Of a stretch of DNA of 64,000 nucleotides, positions 10,168 through 21,799 are shown piece by piece; position 1 is the first letter of the stretch, and each line of letters starts with the position of its first letter. Location of the stretch: contig JBAMDO010000570.1 in NCBI GenBank assembly GCA_037074765.1, positions 248,001 through 312,000 of the forward strand, given 5' to 3'. Both the position numbers and the translations under genes were made by a program. The notes beneath the pieces are model-generated. The model was not told where the DNA came from, did no database searches, and saw only the letters and a program-made list of their open reading frames with translations. The stretch is from Mansonella perstans (lineage: Eukaryota; Nematoda; Chromadorea; Rhabditida; Onchocercidae).

Positions 10168-13100
10168 ATGCAAAATCGTCCACTTGGCATACTTGTTTTT
10201 CCGACCCGTCGATCGGATACCATTCTTTGTAATCCATCTTTGCTACATTATGGTTCTCAATCTCTCAAAAGTAATTCAAATGCTAATACAGAGTTGCACT
10301 ATTGGAAAGCGAGAAGTGACAATTTCAGTACTTCATCTGACTCGATTGAAGATAAAGATTTATCCTCATATCACTATCCACTTACCTATCACTTTTCTAA
10401 TACGATTTTTACAAATGCAACTGAAAAATTGAGTGGAGCTATAATATCAAATCAACAATGTTCGGAAAGTGACATAGATCAGCAAAAGATTCTCTCTGTA
10501 ACGGACGAGACGAAACAACAGGACATGATTAAAAAGCAGAGAGCTGTGATAAATCAAACTGGAAATGCATCATCCTGGAATGCTCCGGAAACTGCCATAC
10601 GTCATGAATCGAAGACTACATTGATTGGAAACAAGATGAGAATAGCTGCAAAAAACATTGAATGGCAATTATTAAATGCTTCAGAAGGACTGAAATCTTC
10701 AAAAAAATTTTCCAAAGTAAACATCAATGCTTCTTCTGAGTCAAATGATGAATCAAATCATCAGGATCATAATCCAGAACTTATCCAGAATTCTAAATCA
10801 ATGCAAGAAAAGCAAAAGCTTGTCGAAGAAATCATTCAACAACAATCACTGACTGAAAGCAAGCAGCAATGCATGAGTGAATTTCTTTTTAATTTCATTT
10901 TTTTGAAATTTTCAATAATAGCCTTGCAGAAGAGTGCAGAATGAATATAAAATACATTCACTAAAAGAATGAATGAATGATTCATGCAAATTCAATTCTC
11001 GACTATTTCAATCATCTTCGAGCATTCTTTGATGGTTGCAATAAAATTTTTATTGTTCCATTTGCTCAAAATGCTAATACTACAAATTCAAATTCAAATA
11101 TGCATAAGACTGCAAAAGCTAGCAAAAGTATTTTACTGTCATAGAAGTTAAAATAAAATTTAATTTGATAATTTGTCTTTTTTTAGATGATATTTGTCAA
11201 CGAAATGATAATGCTAATAAATTAGTGAGAAAAATTTTAAATGACTCGAACAATACATCATTGGACAAAGACGAACAACATATCATTTACGTGCCATTTA
11301 ACAAAATTCAACAGAATCCACAAGTAATTATTTTTAATTTTATTTTTCTCTCAATTTTGAAAAAGGTTAAAAGGTCACAAAAGGTCGTTATTTACTAACA
11401 ACTTTATAACTAATTTTTCTCCTCAATATTTAAATGTGATAAATTTTTTGCAAAATGCAACTTATGACCTTTTAACTTTTTTAAATCCAAATTACAATTG
11501 GTTTTAAAGTTATTAATAAATAGATACCCACCTATGAGTAGTAGTTTATTAAGGAAACAGTAAAAATGAAATTGATAAAAATCATGAAAATTCATTTAAC
11601 ACTAAATCATTTCGTTCATTTTAAATGTAGCTGTATATTTTCAAGCTTTAGTTAGCAGTCGTTGAATATTAGCAAAAAATTTCAAATGAGATTTTATTTT
11701 ATCATAAAACTGAAATCTGAAGAAATTTAAGTATTATTTTATTTTTCGAAGCTAATCGCATTTTTTTATGTACAGCTAGTTGTTTTTTAATTTTCTATTC
11801 AAATTTCAATTTATGATGGAGTAAAAGGAATAGTTTCATGATATGGGAAGAGATAATAATTGTGATAATAAACTGACTTGGGTGATAAACTGATTTCGGT
11901 AGTAAACTGATTTGGATGATAAACTGATTTGGTGATTCACTTTCAGTTTTACTGATAAACTGAAAGTAAATCACCTTTAATGATAAAAAACTTACTGATA
12001 AACTGATTTACTTTTAGCAAATTGCAGTGGTGTCCGGCGAGCAGCCAGGCAATTCAAAATACTTTCCTACTTGTGGTAAAACAATTTTGAACTCTTCTTG
12101 AATAATTTTTATCATTTAACTACTGATCAATTGATATTCTCGACAATTCTAATTCTTCGAGAAGTTCACTTCATCGTTGAAAAAAATCATGAATTTAAAA
12201 CAGTTAATTAAAAATTGAAGTTTGATTTAACTATAGGTAATATACGGAGTGCAAATGGAAGTAATGGTAATAAACGAGAGAATGAAATTAATTTGAGCAA
12301 AATCAAAACAACCGTTTCGAACAATGATCAATTACTGATCAGTAATCAATTAATTCAAGGTTTTCCATTTTGAATTTTTCTTTGAAGTAATCAATTTAGA
12401 TGTGAGAAAGTGATAAAGCATTATTCTGTTGTTGATATAACACGAGGTGACAAATGGCAGAGCTGATTGGGACAGAATAGGGACAGCCAACACGAATGGA
12501 TTCAATTATAGTGCATCGAACTTCTAGCAGTTAATCACTATACATTAATTATCACTTGCTCCACTTAGTTTTCTGTCCTTGACTTTATTAAGTACAATAC
12601 AATCGTAAAGCCAAAATTTTTATCAGTTTCAAAGAAAGAATGAATTGGAAATTTGATAAATTCAAAAAATATTTCTAGAATTGAAGCAGTTATCGAATGG
12701 CATGTCATCATTGAAAGATTACAAGAAGAAACAAAAAAATCTAATCACTGAGAAGCAAAAATTGGTTTGTTCGTTTTAACAATTCACTTTTATTTATTGC
12801 TTTTTTTTGAACGAAAACTTTAAAATTTTATTGATTTTTACAAAATTCAAACGGAATGAAAATATTCTCGACACGTTTTGCCGTAAATTATTTGACAAAT
12901 GCCAAAAAAAAGCATTATAGGATTCTTGTTCAATACATTTAATCTATGCGATTTTCTTATCCAATTCATTTCAGTCTATGAGATTGTCTTGTCCAATACA
13001 TTTCAATCTATGAGATTCTCTTGTCCAATACATTTCAATTTATGAGATTCTCTTGTCCAATACATTTCAATACTTTTTTTAGAAGAAAAGAATTTTAAAA

Positions 13101-13448
13101 TTAATGATGAAGAGATTCGTATTGCTTCCTGTTGATTACTAAAATAATTTTAAAAATTCTTAGATTGAATTTTTAATATATTTTCAATTTCATTTATGCG
13201 ATTTGCAGTTAGAAATTGATATTGCAAAGATGAGGGAGGCATGTACAGCAGATAAATACATTAGCCAAGTGCCAGAATTTATCAATGGAACAACGAAACC
13301 CTTACCAACATGGAAAAGACAGATATTGGCAGAGAGAATTGCTAATGAAGATAAACAGAAGAAAGAGGAAGAATTTCGAGTTAAACTTTTCAATTGCAAT
13401 TATGAAGCAAAATCTCGTAGTGTTTTGTTGGTAAACCAGAACGCTTAA
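10168..13448 (+). CDS. Ser/Asn/Gln-rich coiled-coil protein of unknown function
   Basis: Six exons in continuous phase give 450 residues: 10168-10876, 11187-11323, 12018-12075, 12237-12359, 12679-12764 and 13209-13448. The ATG lies 3 bases after an acceptor (TTTTAG at 10164), a typical trans-spliced start. The large first exon encodes a polar, low-complexity region rich in Ser, Asn, Gln and Lys, without predicted membrane segments. Exons 5 and 6 are Lys/Glu-rich and probably helical or coiled coil. Near the C-terminus is LPTWKRQILAERIA followed by acidic and basic residues. P-x-W-K-R-x-x-L motifs of this kind occur in espin, forked and taperin/phostensin-type actin-associated proteins, but this single motif does not assign the family. 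Additional 5' exons cannot be excluded. Confidence 0.65.
11868..12010. repeat. Degenerate minisatellite in intron 2 of the 10168-13448 gene
   Basis: A degenerate unit of about 18-20 bases, GATAAACTGATTTGGGT-like, is repeated about six times. It ends shortly before the acceptor of exon 3. Confidence 0.7.
12955..13078. repeat. 33-34 bp tandem repeat in intron 5 of the 10168-13448 gene
   Basis: Three to four units of CAATACATTTCAATCTATGA plus GATTCTCTTGTC occur in tandem within the intron before the last exon. Confidence 0.8.
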
Positions 13449-16110
13449 GAATTCAAATAGTTTTTATAGTTTTTGTATCATTAAATTATTAACAAGATTT
13501 CACAATGTTGACTCTTATTTAAATTCTTAAAAATCATTTGTCTAAAATTTCTTTAGCAAATTAATTAATTGATCAAGTTTCCAAAACTTAATTGGTTTAA
13601 TTAGTGTAAATAATCTTATCTGATTGTAAAAAGCTCTCCATATAAAAGTAAGAGAATCAGTTGTTTTATCATTATTGTCATTATAATTACGCCAAACACT
13701 TTCATGAATAATTTAAAATTCCTTTAACAGACAGATTAATAAATTGGTCATACTTCCAAAATCTCAAAATTTGTTCGACAAACAGGTTAATTAATCGATC
13801 ATGCTTCTGAAATTTTAAAATTTGTTCGACAAACAGGTTTAATTAATTGGTCGTACTACTTTTTAAAATTTATTTCGTAAACAAGTTAATTAATTGGTCA
13901 TACTTTTAAAATTTTTAGATTTGTCCCACAAACAGGTTAATTAATTGGTCATATTTCTAAAGTCTAACTGGTTTGCTGAAATAATCTCATTGTTATTATA
14001 ATCAAACCCATCTAATTGTTTGAGTTAGTTAAATAATCTCCTCTGTTACTTTCCATTTTCTAATTCTTTAATTTTCTCCAAGATTATTTTTTGGATTCTT
14101 ATTATCCATAAAATTGTCATAAAAGTTTTAAAGTTGAGTGTCACTTTGACGACGAAGTTTCTTTCTTGCAGCTAACAAATAGCTAAGTTAGAAATAGTAA
14201 TAAGAACTTACGACTTGCATCTTTTGGTGGAGAGGGAGTTGCTTGGGATTTCAACCAAGTGCATCGAATATTACAATACAGTTTATACAACAATTGAGAG
14301 AATTTAGCATATTATTGATATTGATTGACTAGATTAGACGTTGGACATATGATGCATTGATTTACATTGATTATTGATTGATTAATCTATTGATTGATTG
14401 GACAATCAATTCATTTAAAACGAAATTTTAAACAGTTAGCAAATTTCAGAGGAAATTTGAAGAATGGAAAGTGCAATTCAATCCGATGCGATATAAGCAG
14501 CCAAAATCCTGAGGAAATTTCCCCGTGATAATTTATAATCGGTGCTGTATTTTCCTTTTTTTTTGAATCAATGAATTTTTTTTCTCCTTGAAATTTTGCA
14601 AAGATTTCTTTGAGAGAAATAATTGGCATTGAAATATGAGATTTTTTATTTCGCGATATCGCAATACATTCAGTGAGTTCTTCTGAAATTAACTTCTCTT
14701 ATCAATACTTACTTTTTTTTTTAAATATTATTTCATCAATGTAATATCAATCGAAACATTTATCGTTCAATTTAATCTTTTTTTTTCATTTCAGTTAAAT
14801 GCTAACAAATTGATATGAAATTTTTAAGAAATTCAAACTTTACTTTGTATATTGATTACAATGTAACGACATTAATAAATTATATTTTTCATCTTATCAT
14901 AGAGATCAATGAGACAAGTGATCCAACATTGATTATCCTCCTGTATTATCAGTGATGTGGAATATATCAGTGAAGGTTCAATTCCTCGTAGCTAATTACG
15001 AATACCGGCGAACAACAAACAAAGATATTCAATTCAATTAGCTTGCTGATTTCTGGCATGTGTAGAAATTCAGATGAATGTTTCATGTTATCTTCTGTAA
15101 GAAGCAAATAATTGCAAGTATAAGCAGATAATTTGATAAAATTTAATGACGGTATGAAATGCGCGGTAATATTGTGAGGTATTTTTAACAAATAATTCCA
15201 AAGATTACTACTCAATCTCAAAGTTATGCTAGTCTACACTGATTGTTCTACGTCTAATTGAAATTGAATGGATTATTTTGAAATTAATTTCAAAATTGAG
15301 CAAAAAATTTTTACATTTTTCCAATGTAAAAATATAAAAATAAGTAATTCATTTATTAATTGAAAAATAGAATGAATTGATATGATTTTTAACACCGATT
15401 TTTAACCTTTTTGCATCTTATAGTTTAATAAAATTCAAAATTCACGAAATAATCAAATTAGCCTTTGGCTAAAGAAAATTTTTGAATTAAGATATATCAA
15501 ACTAATTCTAGGTTAATTGTATCTTGTATGAACGTATTGTGAATTTTGAATTACTCAAACCATAAACAATTTATTTAAATGCGTTCTAAATGTCTTCTTG
15601 AAGTTACCAAAAATTTTAGCATAAATTTCCAAAACTAAAAATTATGACATTTGAATATGTTTCTTTCCCATAGCTTATTTAACTCCTCAATGACAAATGG
15701 ACGAAGAAGTTGCACAGCGCTCCAATTGGAGCTAGTAGTGCTGATGTGAAGCCATTTTCCATCCAGGTTGCTAAGTTAGCTACTTATAACTTTTTTGGGA
15801 ATTATATTGAGTAGTTTCAAAAAAAATTACTAACTTAGGTTTTCAAAAATCTCAGTGGAATTGAACCGGCAGATTTGATCAGATTTCATCAGTTAGATAC
15901 GCAAGTGAAACATGACGTAAGTGAAATGCAAAATTTGTACATCTGTTCAAGTATTTACTGTTGACATACGCTCTGTTATTGACACACGTTGACATACATT
16001 TATTGTTTGACATACGCTTAGTAATTTGCACGCAGAAATATAATTCTCTCAAAACTTTCTGCTTTTTTGCTAAATTTCAGAATTGGACTTGTTGTTTTTG
16101 CAACTTTTCA
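13449..16110. other. Intergenic, tandem repeats, no recognised gene
   Basis: About four degenerate units of roughly 55 bases (GACAAACAGGTTAATTAATT, then a GGTCATACTT core) occupy 13725-13965. A minus-strand open frame of 84 codons (14967-15221) includes KIPHNITAHFIPSLNFIKL. It has no recognised homology and no clear splice context. The other short frames look random. Confidence 0.5.
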
Positions 16111-16113
16111 GAT
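16111..16113 (+). promoter_or_regulatory. Probable trans-splice acceptor at PPIL2 start
   Basis: CAACTTTTCAG places AG immediately before the dinucleotide preceding the ATG (16114). This very short leader after a consensus acceptor is typical of spliced-leader addition. Confidence 0.5.
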
Positions 16114-19100
16114 ATGGGTAAGAAGCAGCATCAGAAGGATAAACTGTAAGTTGTTTTCAATTTTTACTAACTGAAAATATCAGAACGTTTTCTGTCACAA
16201 TTTTGCTTGAAATTTAATGTTGATATAGCTTGGGATCTTATTGTTGCTTTTCTTGCGGAGAACTTGTTTCGTTAGTTTTTTAATTTAGTAAATGCAGTAA
16301 ACAGGATGGCAATAAACGGAAAAAGACGAGAATAATATGATTTTGCTGCAGTTGTTAGGAGTTAGGCAGTGTAACTCACTGAAGAGAGAATAGAATTGGG
16401 TAGAAATAAGTGCAGCTTTTTAATATCTGTTTCAATTCCTTTATGCTCCTACTAATTGTGTTCTGTTTCATTATATTCTTGCTTTATATCCTACTCCGAG
16501 TAATTATACTCATACAGCCATAGCACTTTCTTTTCAGGTATTTGACTACTACCGAATGTCCTTTCTTTTCAGGTATTTGACTACTACCGAATGGAGAGAA
16601 ACTTATGGCGGTCATAAAGATGGTATATTTTTTCATAACCAATTGACGAATACGATTTAAAATGAATTGATTTACTTCAATTAGTATATTTCATTTTGAA
16701 GCTCAATGTTTAGATAGCTGAAAGATTAGTTCCGAGTTAAATTAAGACCAAAAAAATTAAAATTTTGGAAATATATTGGAATGATAAAAGAGTATTGTAT
16801 TTTATTGATCACTTTAGGATCATGAGAAAATCTTACAGATACCGGCAGACGCATGCAGCGTGCTGTATTCAAACGTCTACCAATTACACATTGTTCTCTA
16901 TCACTTACACCATTTGAGGATCCCGTTTGTTCGCGAGATGGAATCATTTTTGATTTAACGTATGTATTTGGGCTTCTGCTTTTATGTAATAGTTTTCAAA
17001 TGTGAACTTTTGTTTTAATTCTGTTGAAAGTAAAGTATGAACAAAACATTGGTGTTTATTTTATTTTTAAATTATTTCATGCCAAAGACTTTTTCTGTTA
17101 TTTTCATACAACTTTCTCCCCAATTTTCTCCAATTTATTTTCATAGACTTCTTTGTGTTTATTTACTAATTTTAAAAATTTCTAAACGGGCAAGAAGTTG
17201 AAAGGAAGGAAATGGAGAATAGAAGATCTATTTTTCTTCGTTACTCTGTGATCTTTTGCGATAAAAAGTTTTTCAGACAAATTATTCCGTACTTGAAGAA
17301 GTATGGTGTCAATCCAGTTACTGGCAAGAAAATGACAGCAAAAGAGTTGATTCATTTGAAATTCGATAAAGATAGTGATGGTAAAGATTATTTTTCGAGC
17401 ACCAATTGATTGGAATTGCAATTCTTTTCTATTTTTGAAGCTTATTTTTAAAGTTTATATTAAGAAATGTATAATAATCCTGGTCATAATTCTGACCATT
17501 AAATATTTCGGGTCATTACATTTAATTTCCCGCAATCAATTGTTGTGAATGAGGATACTTTTCTTTGCTTTGGAGAATTTAGAATCATTCCGGAAAAAGG
17601 AGAATCACGAGTGAATAATTACAGATGTAGATGTAGCACTAATTAATATGTCCCGCACAGTGCTTGTTATATATATACTGCACTGGAAATTAGCTATTTC
17701 TATATTTGCAATACATTCTGTATTTCCGGTATGAGAATTTTTTGTATTCTAGGTAATTTTCAATGTCCAGTTACATTTCGTGTCTTCACACCCACTAGTC
17801 ATATTGTGACCATCCGTCAAACAGGAAATGTATATTCACTTGAGGCTGTCGAAGAACTGAACTTGAAACCCGGACATATGCGAGATCTTATAACAAACGA
17901 ACCATTTCAAAGGAAGGACATCATTACTCTTCAGGCACCGAAATTTGATTCATTACATATTTTTATGACAGTTTTAATTATTCAGATGGCCATTTTTAAT
18001 TTGGCAGACTTTTAAGATGACATTTCGAACAACATATGATAAACCCTTGGGCCGTTAACCGTTGCGAAACTCCTAAAATTATTTTTTGTGATTTTTCGAC
18101 TTTTTCTGCTCAGTACACATCAGGATATCTATAAAAAGTAGGAGTTCAATCAGATAAGTAAGTATATTCAAATGAAGTAGTGGATACTGTGTTTTTCTGT
18201 TTGGCCCTGTTCATCGTCTATTTATATATATGTAGGCCTTCTTAAATTTCTTTTAGGATCCGAATCATTTGGAAAAGTTTAACATTGAACAATTCCATCA
18301 TGTAAAATTGGATTTAAAGACGAAATCCGAAATTGAAGCTGAAAAAAAAGCCATGGAAGATCCGAAATTTTATATTCGACGGATGAATAATGAAACTAAA
18401 GAAGTCTTGGAAAAGCTAGCGAAAGAATATGTCCCAGCAGTAAGTTTGGGCGGTTTTATGATATGGCCACTGATAAAAAAAGCTGGCTGAAATCCACAAT
18501 AAGAAAAAAATTTTCTCATCTACATTAATACTTCATAAATTTCGAACTTCAATCATCTTTTCTCCAAAATCAGATTATATTTTCATTAAATCTAAAATTC
18601 CTTTAGAAAATTGAAGAAATAAAAGAAGAAGAAACAGATGAACTTAATGCGGCACATTATAGTCAAGGTCGTGTAGCTGCAGGATTGACATCGACGACGA
18701 TGGAACCTGTGACACACCAGAAGGCAGCTACACTTGATGCTGATACCGTCAAGTGAAAAATTTTTTAGATACATTTCTCCTGAAATTAAGATCGAACATA
18801 ATTTGTGTAATTTTTATAAATTTCGGCGAGACTTTTCGAGTATGGACTATTCTAGCAATTTTGGCTGTCATGTGTCATATAAAATGTCATCAGTTGTTAT
18901 TTTCAGATATGCAAGGGTAAACAAGAATGGTTATGTAAGAATCATAACGAATTATGGTGCAATAAATCTTGAATTATATTGTAAAGATACACCAAGAGCT
19001 TGCGAAAACTTCATCAAGCATTGCAAAAATGGCTACTACAAAAATACCAAGTTTCATAGGGTCATCCGGAACTTTATGGTGATTCACTTATTTGTGTTAA

Positions 19101-20252
19101 ATATCTATTTATTATCAGTTTTAATATAGTTCTTTCAGTAGTACTGTGCGTTCTAAAAACTTTTGTTCAGTGGAAAGCGTTTAAGTGAATTTGCGTAGTA
19201 CCGAATAGATTTAAATAACTGTACATGGATTCTCTTCTAGAGAGAATTTAAAGATTTAATTTAAACTTTTAGAGAATTTAAAGCTTATCTTTTAGATGCA
19301 AGGAGGAGATCCAACAGGTACAGGCAAAGGCGGTGATTCTATTTGGGGAAACCCCTTTAAAGATGAAATTATACGATCATTTAGTCATAATCAACGTGGC
19401 ATACTGAGTATGGCAAATCAGGGAACAGACACAAATAAATCACAGTTGTAAGTTTTATGGATTTCCTGAAAAATATTTCGCAGATCTCGCAGTATACTTT
19501 ATTCATTTGACATCATACTTTGTGTAATCGTTTTCTTTTCAGCTTTATTACTTTTCGACCATGTAGTTATTTGGATGGTAAACATACTATTTTTGGACAT
19601 GTTGTGGGTGGTACTGGAACACTGAATGCTATTGAAAAAGTAGAAACTGATGAAAGCAACCGTCCAAATGTGAGTTTTCAATCTTCGAATTTGAATTTCG
19701 CAGTATTAAAATACAAGGACTTACTAAATTCATTACTTTTGTTTTTCAGGTAGATGTGGTTTTTCTTAATTCAGAAATTTTCGTTGATCCTTTTGAAGAA
19801 GCTGAATTAGCGGTAGAAAAAGAACGAGAAAATATTCGCTTAGCAAAAGCTAATCAAGAAAGTGGTACGGATTTAGTCATTTTAAATTCAAATAAGACAT
19901 CCAGTTTCATAGAAATATGTACTCAGTTACGTGAAATTGAAATTCACGTTAAAAAAAGAGAGTTAGTACTTGTATTTTCAGAAATATGCTTTGCTAGTTT
20001 TTACGAGGAGAAATGAGTGGGTGGAAAGTAATTCATGATTTCTCCATTTCAGAAGTTGTATTAAATGCATCAGCTGAAACAGCACAAATTCCAAAGCCGA
20101 AGAAGTATGGTGTTGGTGTTGGAAAGTATATAAATTTGCCAGAATTGACTGCTGCAACAAAGCGTATGACGAATGATACCACTGAATTTGACGTAGCTAA
20201 AAAAATTGTTAAGCCAAATCAGAAGAACTTTGGTGATTTTTCATCCTGGTAA
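16114..20252 (+). CDS. PPIL2: PPIL2, U-box cyclophilin (spliceosomal PPIase-like 2)
   Basis: Twelve exons give 527 residues (human about 520): 16114-16145, 16573-16622, 16839-16959, 17277-17380, 17753-17934, 18257-18439, 18607-18752, 18907-19078, 19296-19447, 19543-19669, 19750-19864 and 20053-20252. The start [10 protein letters not shown] is family-typical. Residues about 28-102 form the U-box ([31 protein letters not shown]), the E2-binding ubiquitin-ligase module. Residues about 273-435 are the cyclophilin domain with [15 protein letters not shown], including the catalytic Arg, and [21 protein letters not shown]. The Trp that binds cyclosporin in CypA is Tyr here, as in human PPIL2. The protein ends FGDFSSW, the family C-terminus. 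The family acts in the nucleus in activated spliceosomes. The exon 5 donor is non-GT (CAG|GCACCG). AATAAA lies at about 20409. The gene converges on PAIP1. Confidence 0.95.
16526..16595 (+). repeat. 35-bp tandem duplication of the PPIL2 exon 2 acceptor
   Basis: CTTTCTTTTCAGGTATTTGA and the following CTACTACCGAATG occur twice, at 16526 and 16561, so the polypyrimidine tract, AG and first 22 exon bases are duplicated. Use of the upstream AG (16536-16537) would run into an in-frame TGA just after the second AG. Only the downstream AG (16571-16572) yields protein. Confidence 0.9.
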
Positions 20253-21799
20253 AGTATTATTATTTGAGCTGAAGTCATTTTTAAATGAGACAAATGCTAT
20301 ACTGGAGAGCTATAGATGAAATCAAGAACAAAATCCTTATACAGAATCGAGAAGCTACATACATAAAGACGTTATACCTCACGTAATACGTCACTTAATG
20401 AAAATGTAAATAAACATAATGAATGCGCAAGCTATTGTTTTGCCAAAGATATAACTTTATTCACAACAGATGTACATAAATTAGAATAAGTAAATAAAAA
20501 AAAAAGAAATTCAGAAGTTCAGTGTAGAGATATTGTAAAAATTTTCAAGTGGGATCAAAAAGTTACACACACACAATCTTATTGTATCAAGTTCTTGCAC
20601 TGTGCACAAAGCATTGAAGAAACAGTTTTCATAACTTTTAGAGCCACATTTTTGTAAAAAAGAATTGAAAAAAAAAAAAAAATGAAAATACAACATTCTA
20701 GATGCAATAATAATATGTGAGGTACTGAATACACTCTTCCCTAGCCATTTTCGCCATATAATAATTATTATCATCAGTTATTATGTACATGGTAAAATTT
20801 CATATGAAAAATAACCTGTACAATAAAACATAAGAAATCCCAGAAAAGACAAATTAATTGATCGCACATTAAGAATAACGAGAATATTGTTTTTGTTGGC
20901 AGTTTATATGATCAAAAGCACATAATGATAATAATAATACCATGTATCGTTGTTGTAGCAGCTATCTCAGTTTTTGAAAAAATTAATGAAATTAAAATAA
21001 ATTGACTATTGTTGCGTGAGCAATGAGTTAATCTGGCAAAAATTAGCAATAAGTTTCTTGGCATTATCTACTGACTTTGCACTAATTCAAATTAAATCTT
21101 AACTTTTGTTTAGCTAAAATTATCCATCAGTAATTTCTTCTATTGTTAATAGGAACAACCAAATTTCTTTTGAAAGGATAATATTTAAAAAAAAATACAA
21201 CAACGATATGACGCTCCTGCTAAATTAGTAATTAAGCATTTTTTTTTTTGCTTTATTCATATTTTTATTTACTAAGTATGCATATAAATTTGTTGTACTT
21301 AATCCTTATGGCGAATAATGAAGAATTCCAAAAAAAAAAAAAAAAAATGAAAGATGCAGAAATAAGCAATGAATGATATCATTCATTGCCAAAATTCAAA
21401 AAATTACAATACTTGCAATATGGAGCTCGTATAATAATGTAGAAATAAAAGGTAATAAAAGCATGAAAAGTTTGAAGGTTTCAAAAAAACTGTTACCAAA
21501 ACATCCCATCATCTATTATAACTTGAACTTTCTAATGTAAAAAACCATTGTGACCTGAGGTAATCAAGAAAAAATGTTCTTTGTATACACTACACATCCG
21601 CTCTTTTCGAATCAGTCAAACTATACGATTAAAACTTGCAAAACCAATTCAGTTAAGCTATAAATATCAGCAAAGCCTATTTTCCAGTTTGAATATTTGA
21701 ATTTACTGTCGAAATTTCAAAAGAATTGCTATCTTACAATCCATTCATGATGTACAACATTTTTCGATAAACCTGATTATCAATTTTTTTATTCCCGCT
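20253..21799. other. Convergent 3' ends of PPIL2 and PAIP1
   Basis: No coding signal. The interval contains 3' untranslated sequence and polyadenylation signals of both genes, including minus-strand AATAAA at 21788-21793, about 7 bases past the PAIP1 stop, and further copies near 21250. Homopolymer A and T runs are common. Confidence 0.6.

Noticed and set aside
15850..15890. AATTGAACCGGCAG resembling a tRNA T-arm on the minus strand
   Set aside because: No cloverleaf can be completed around it.
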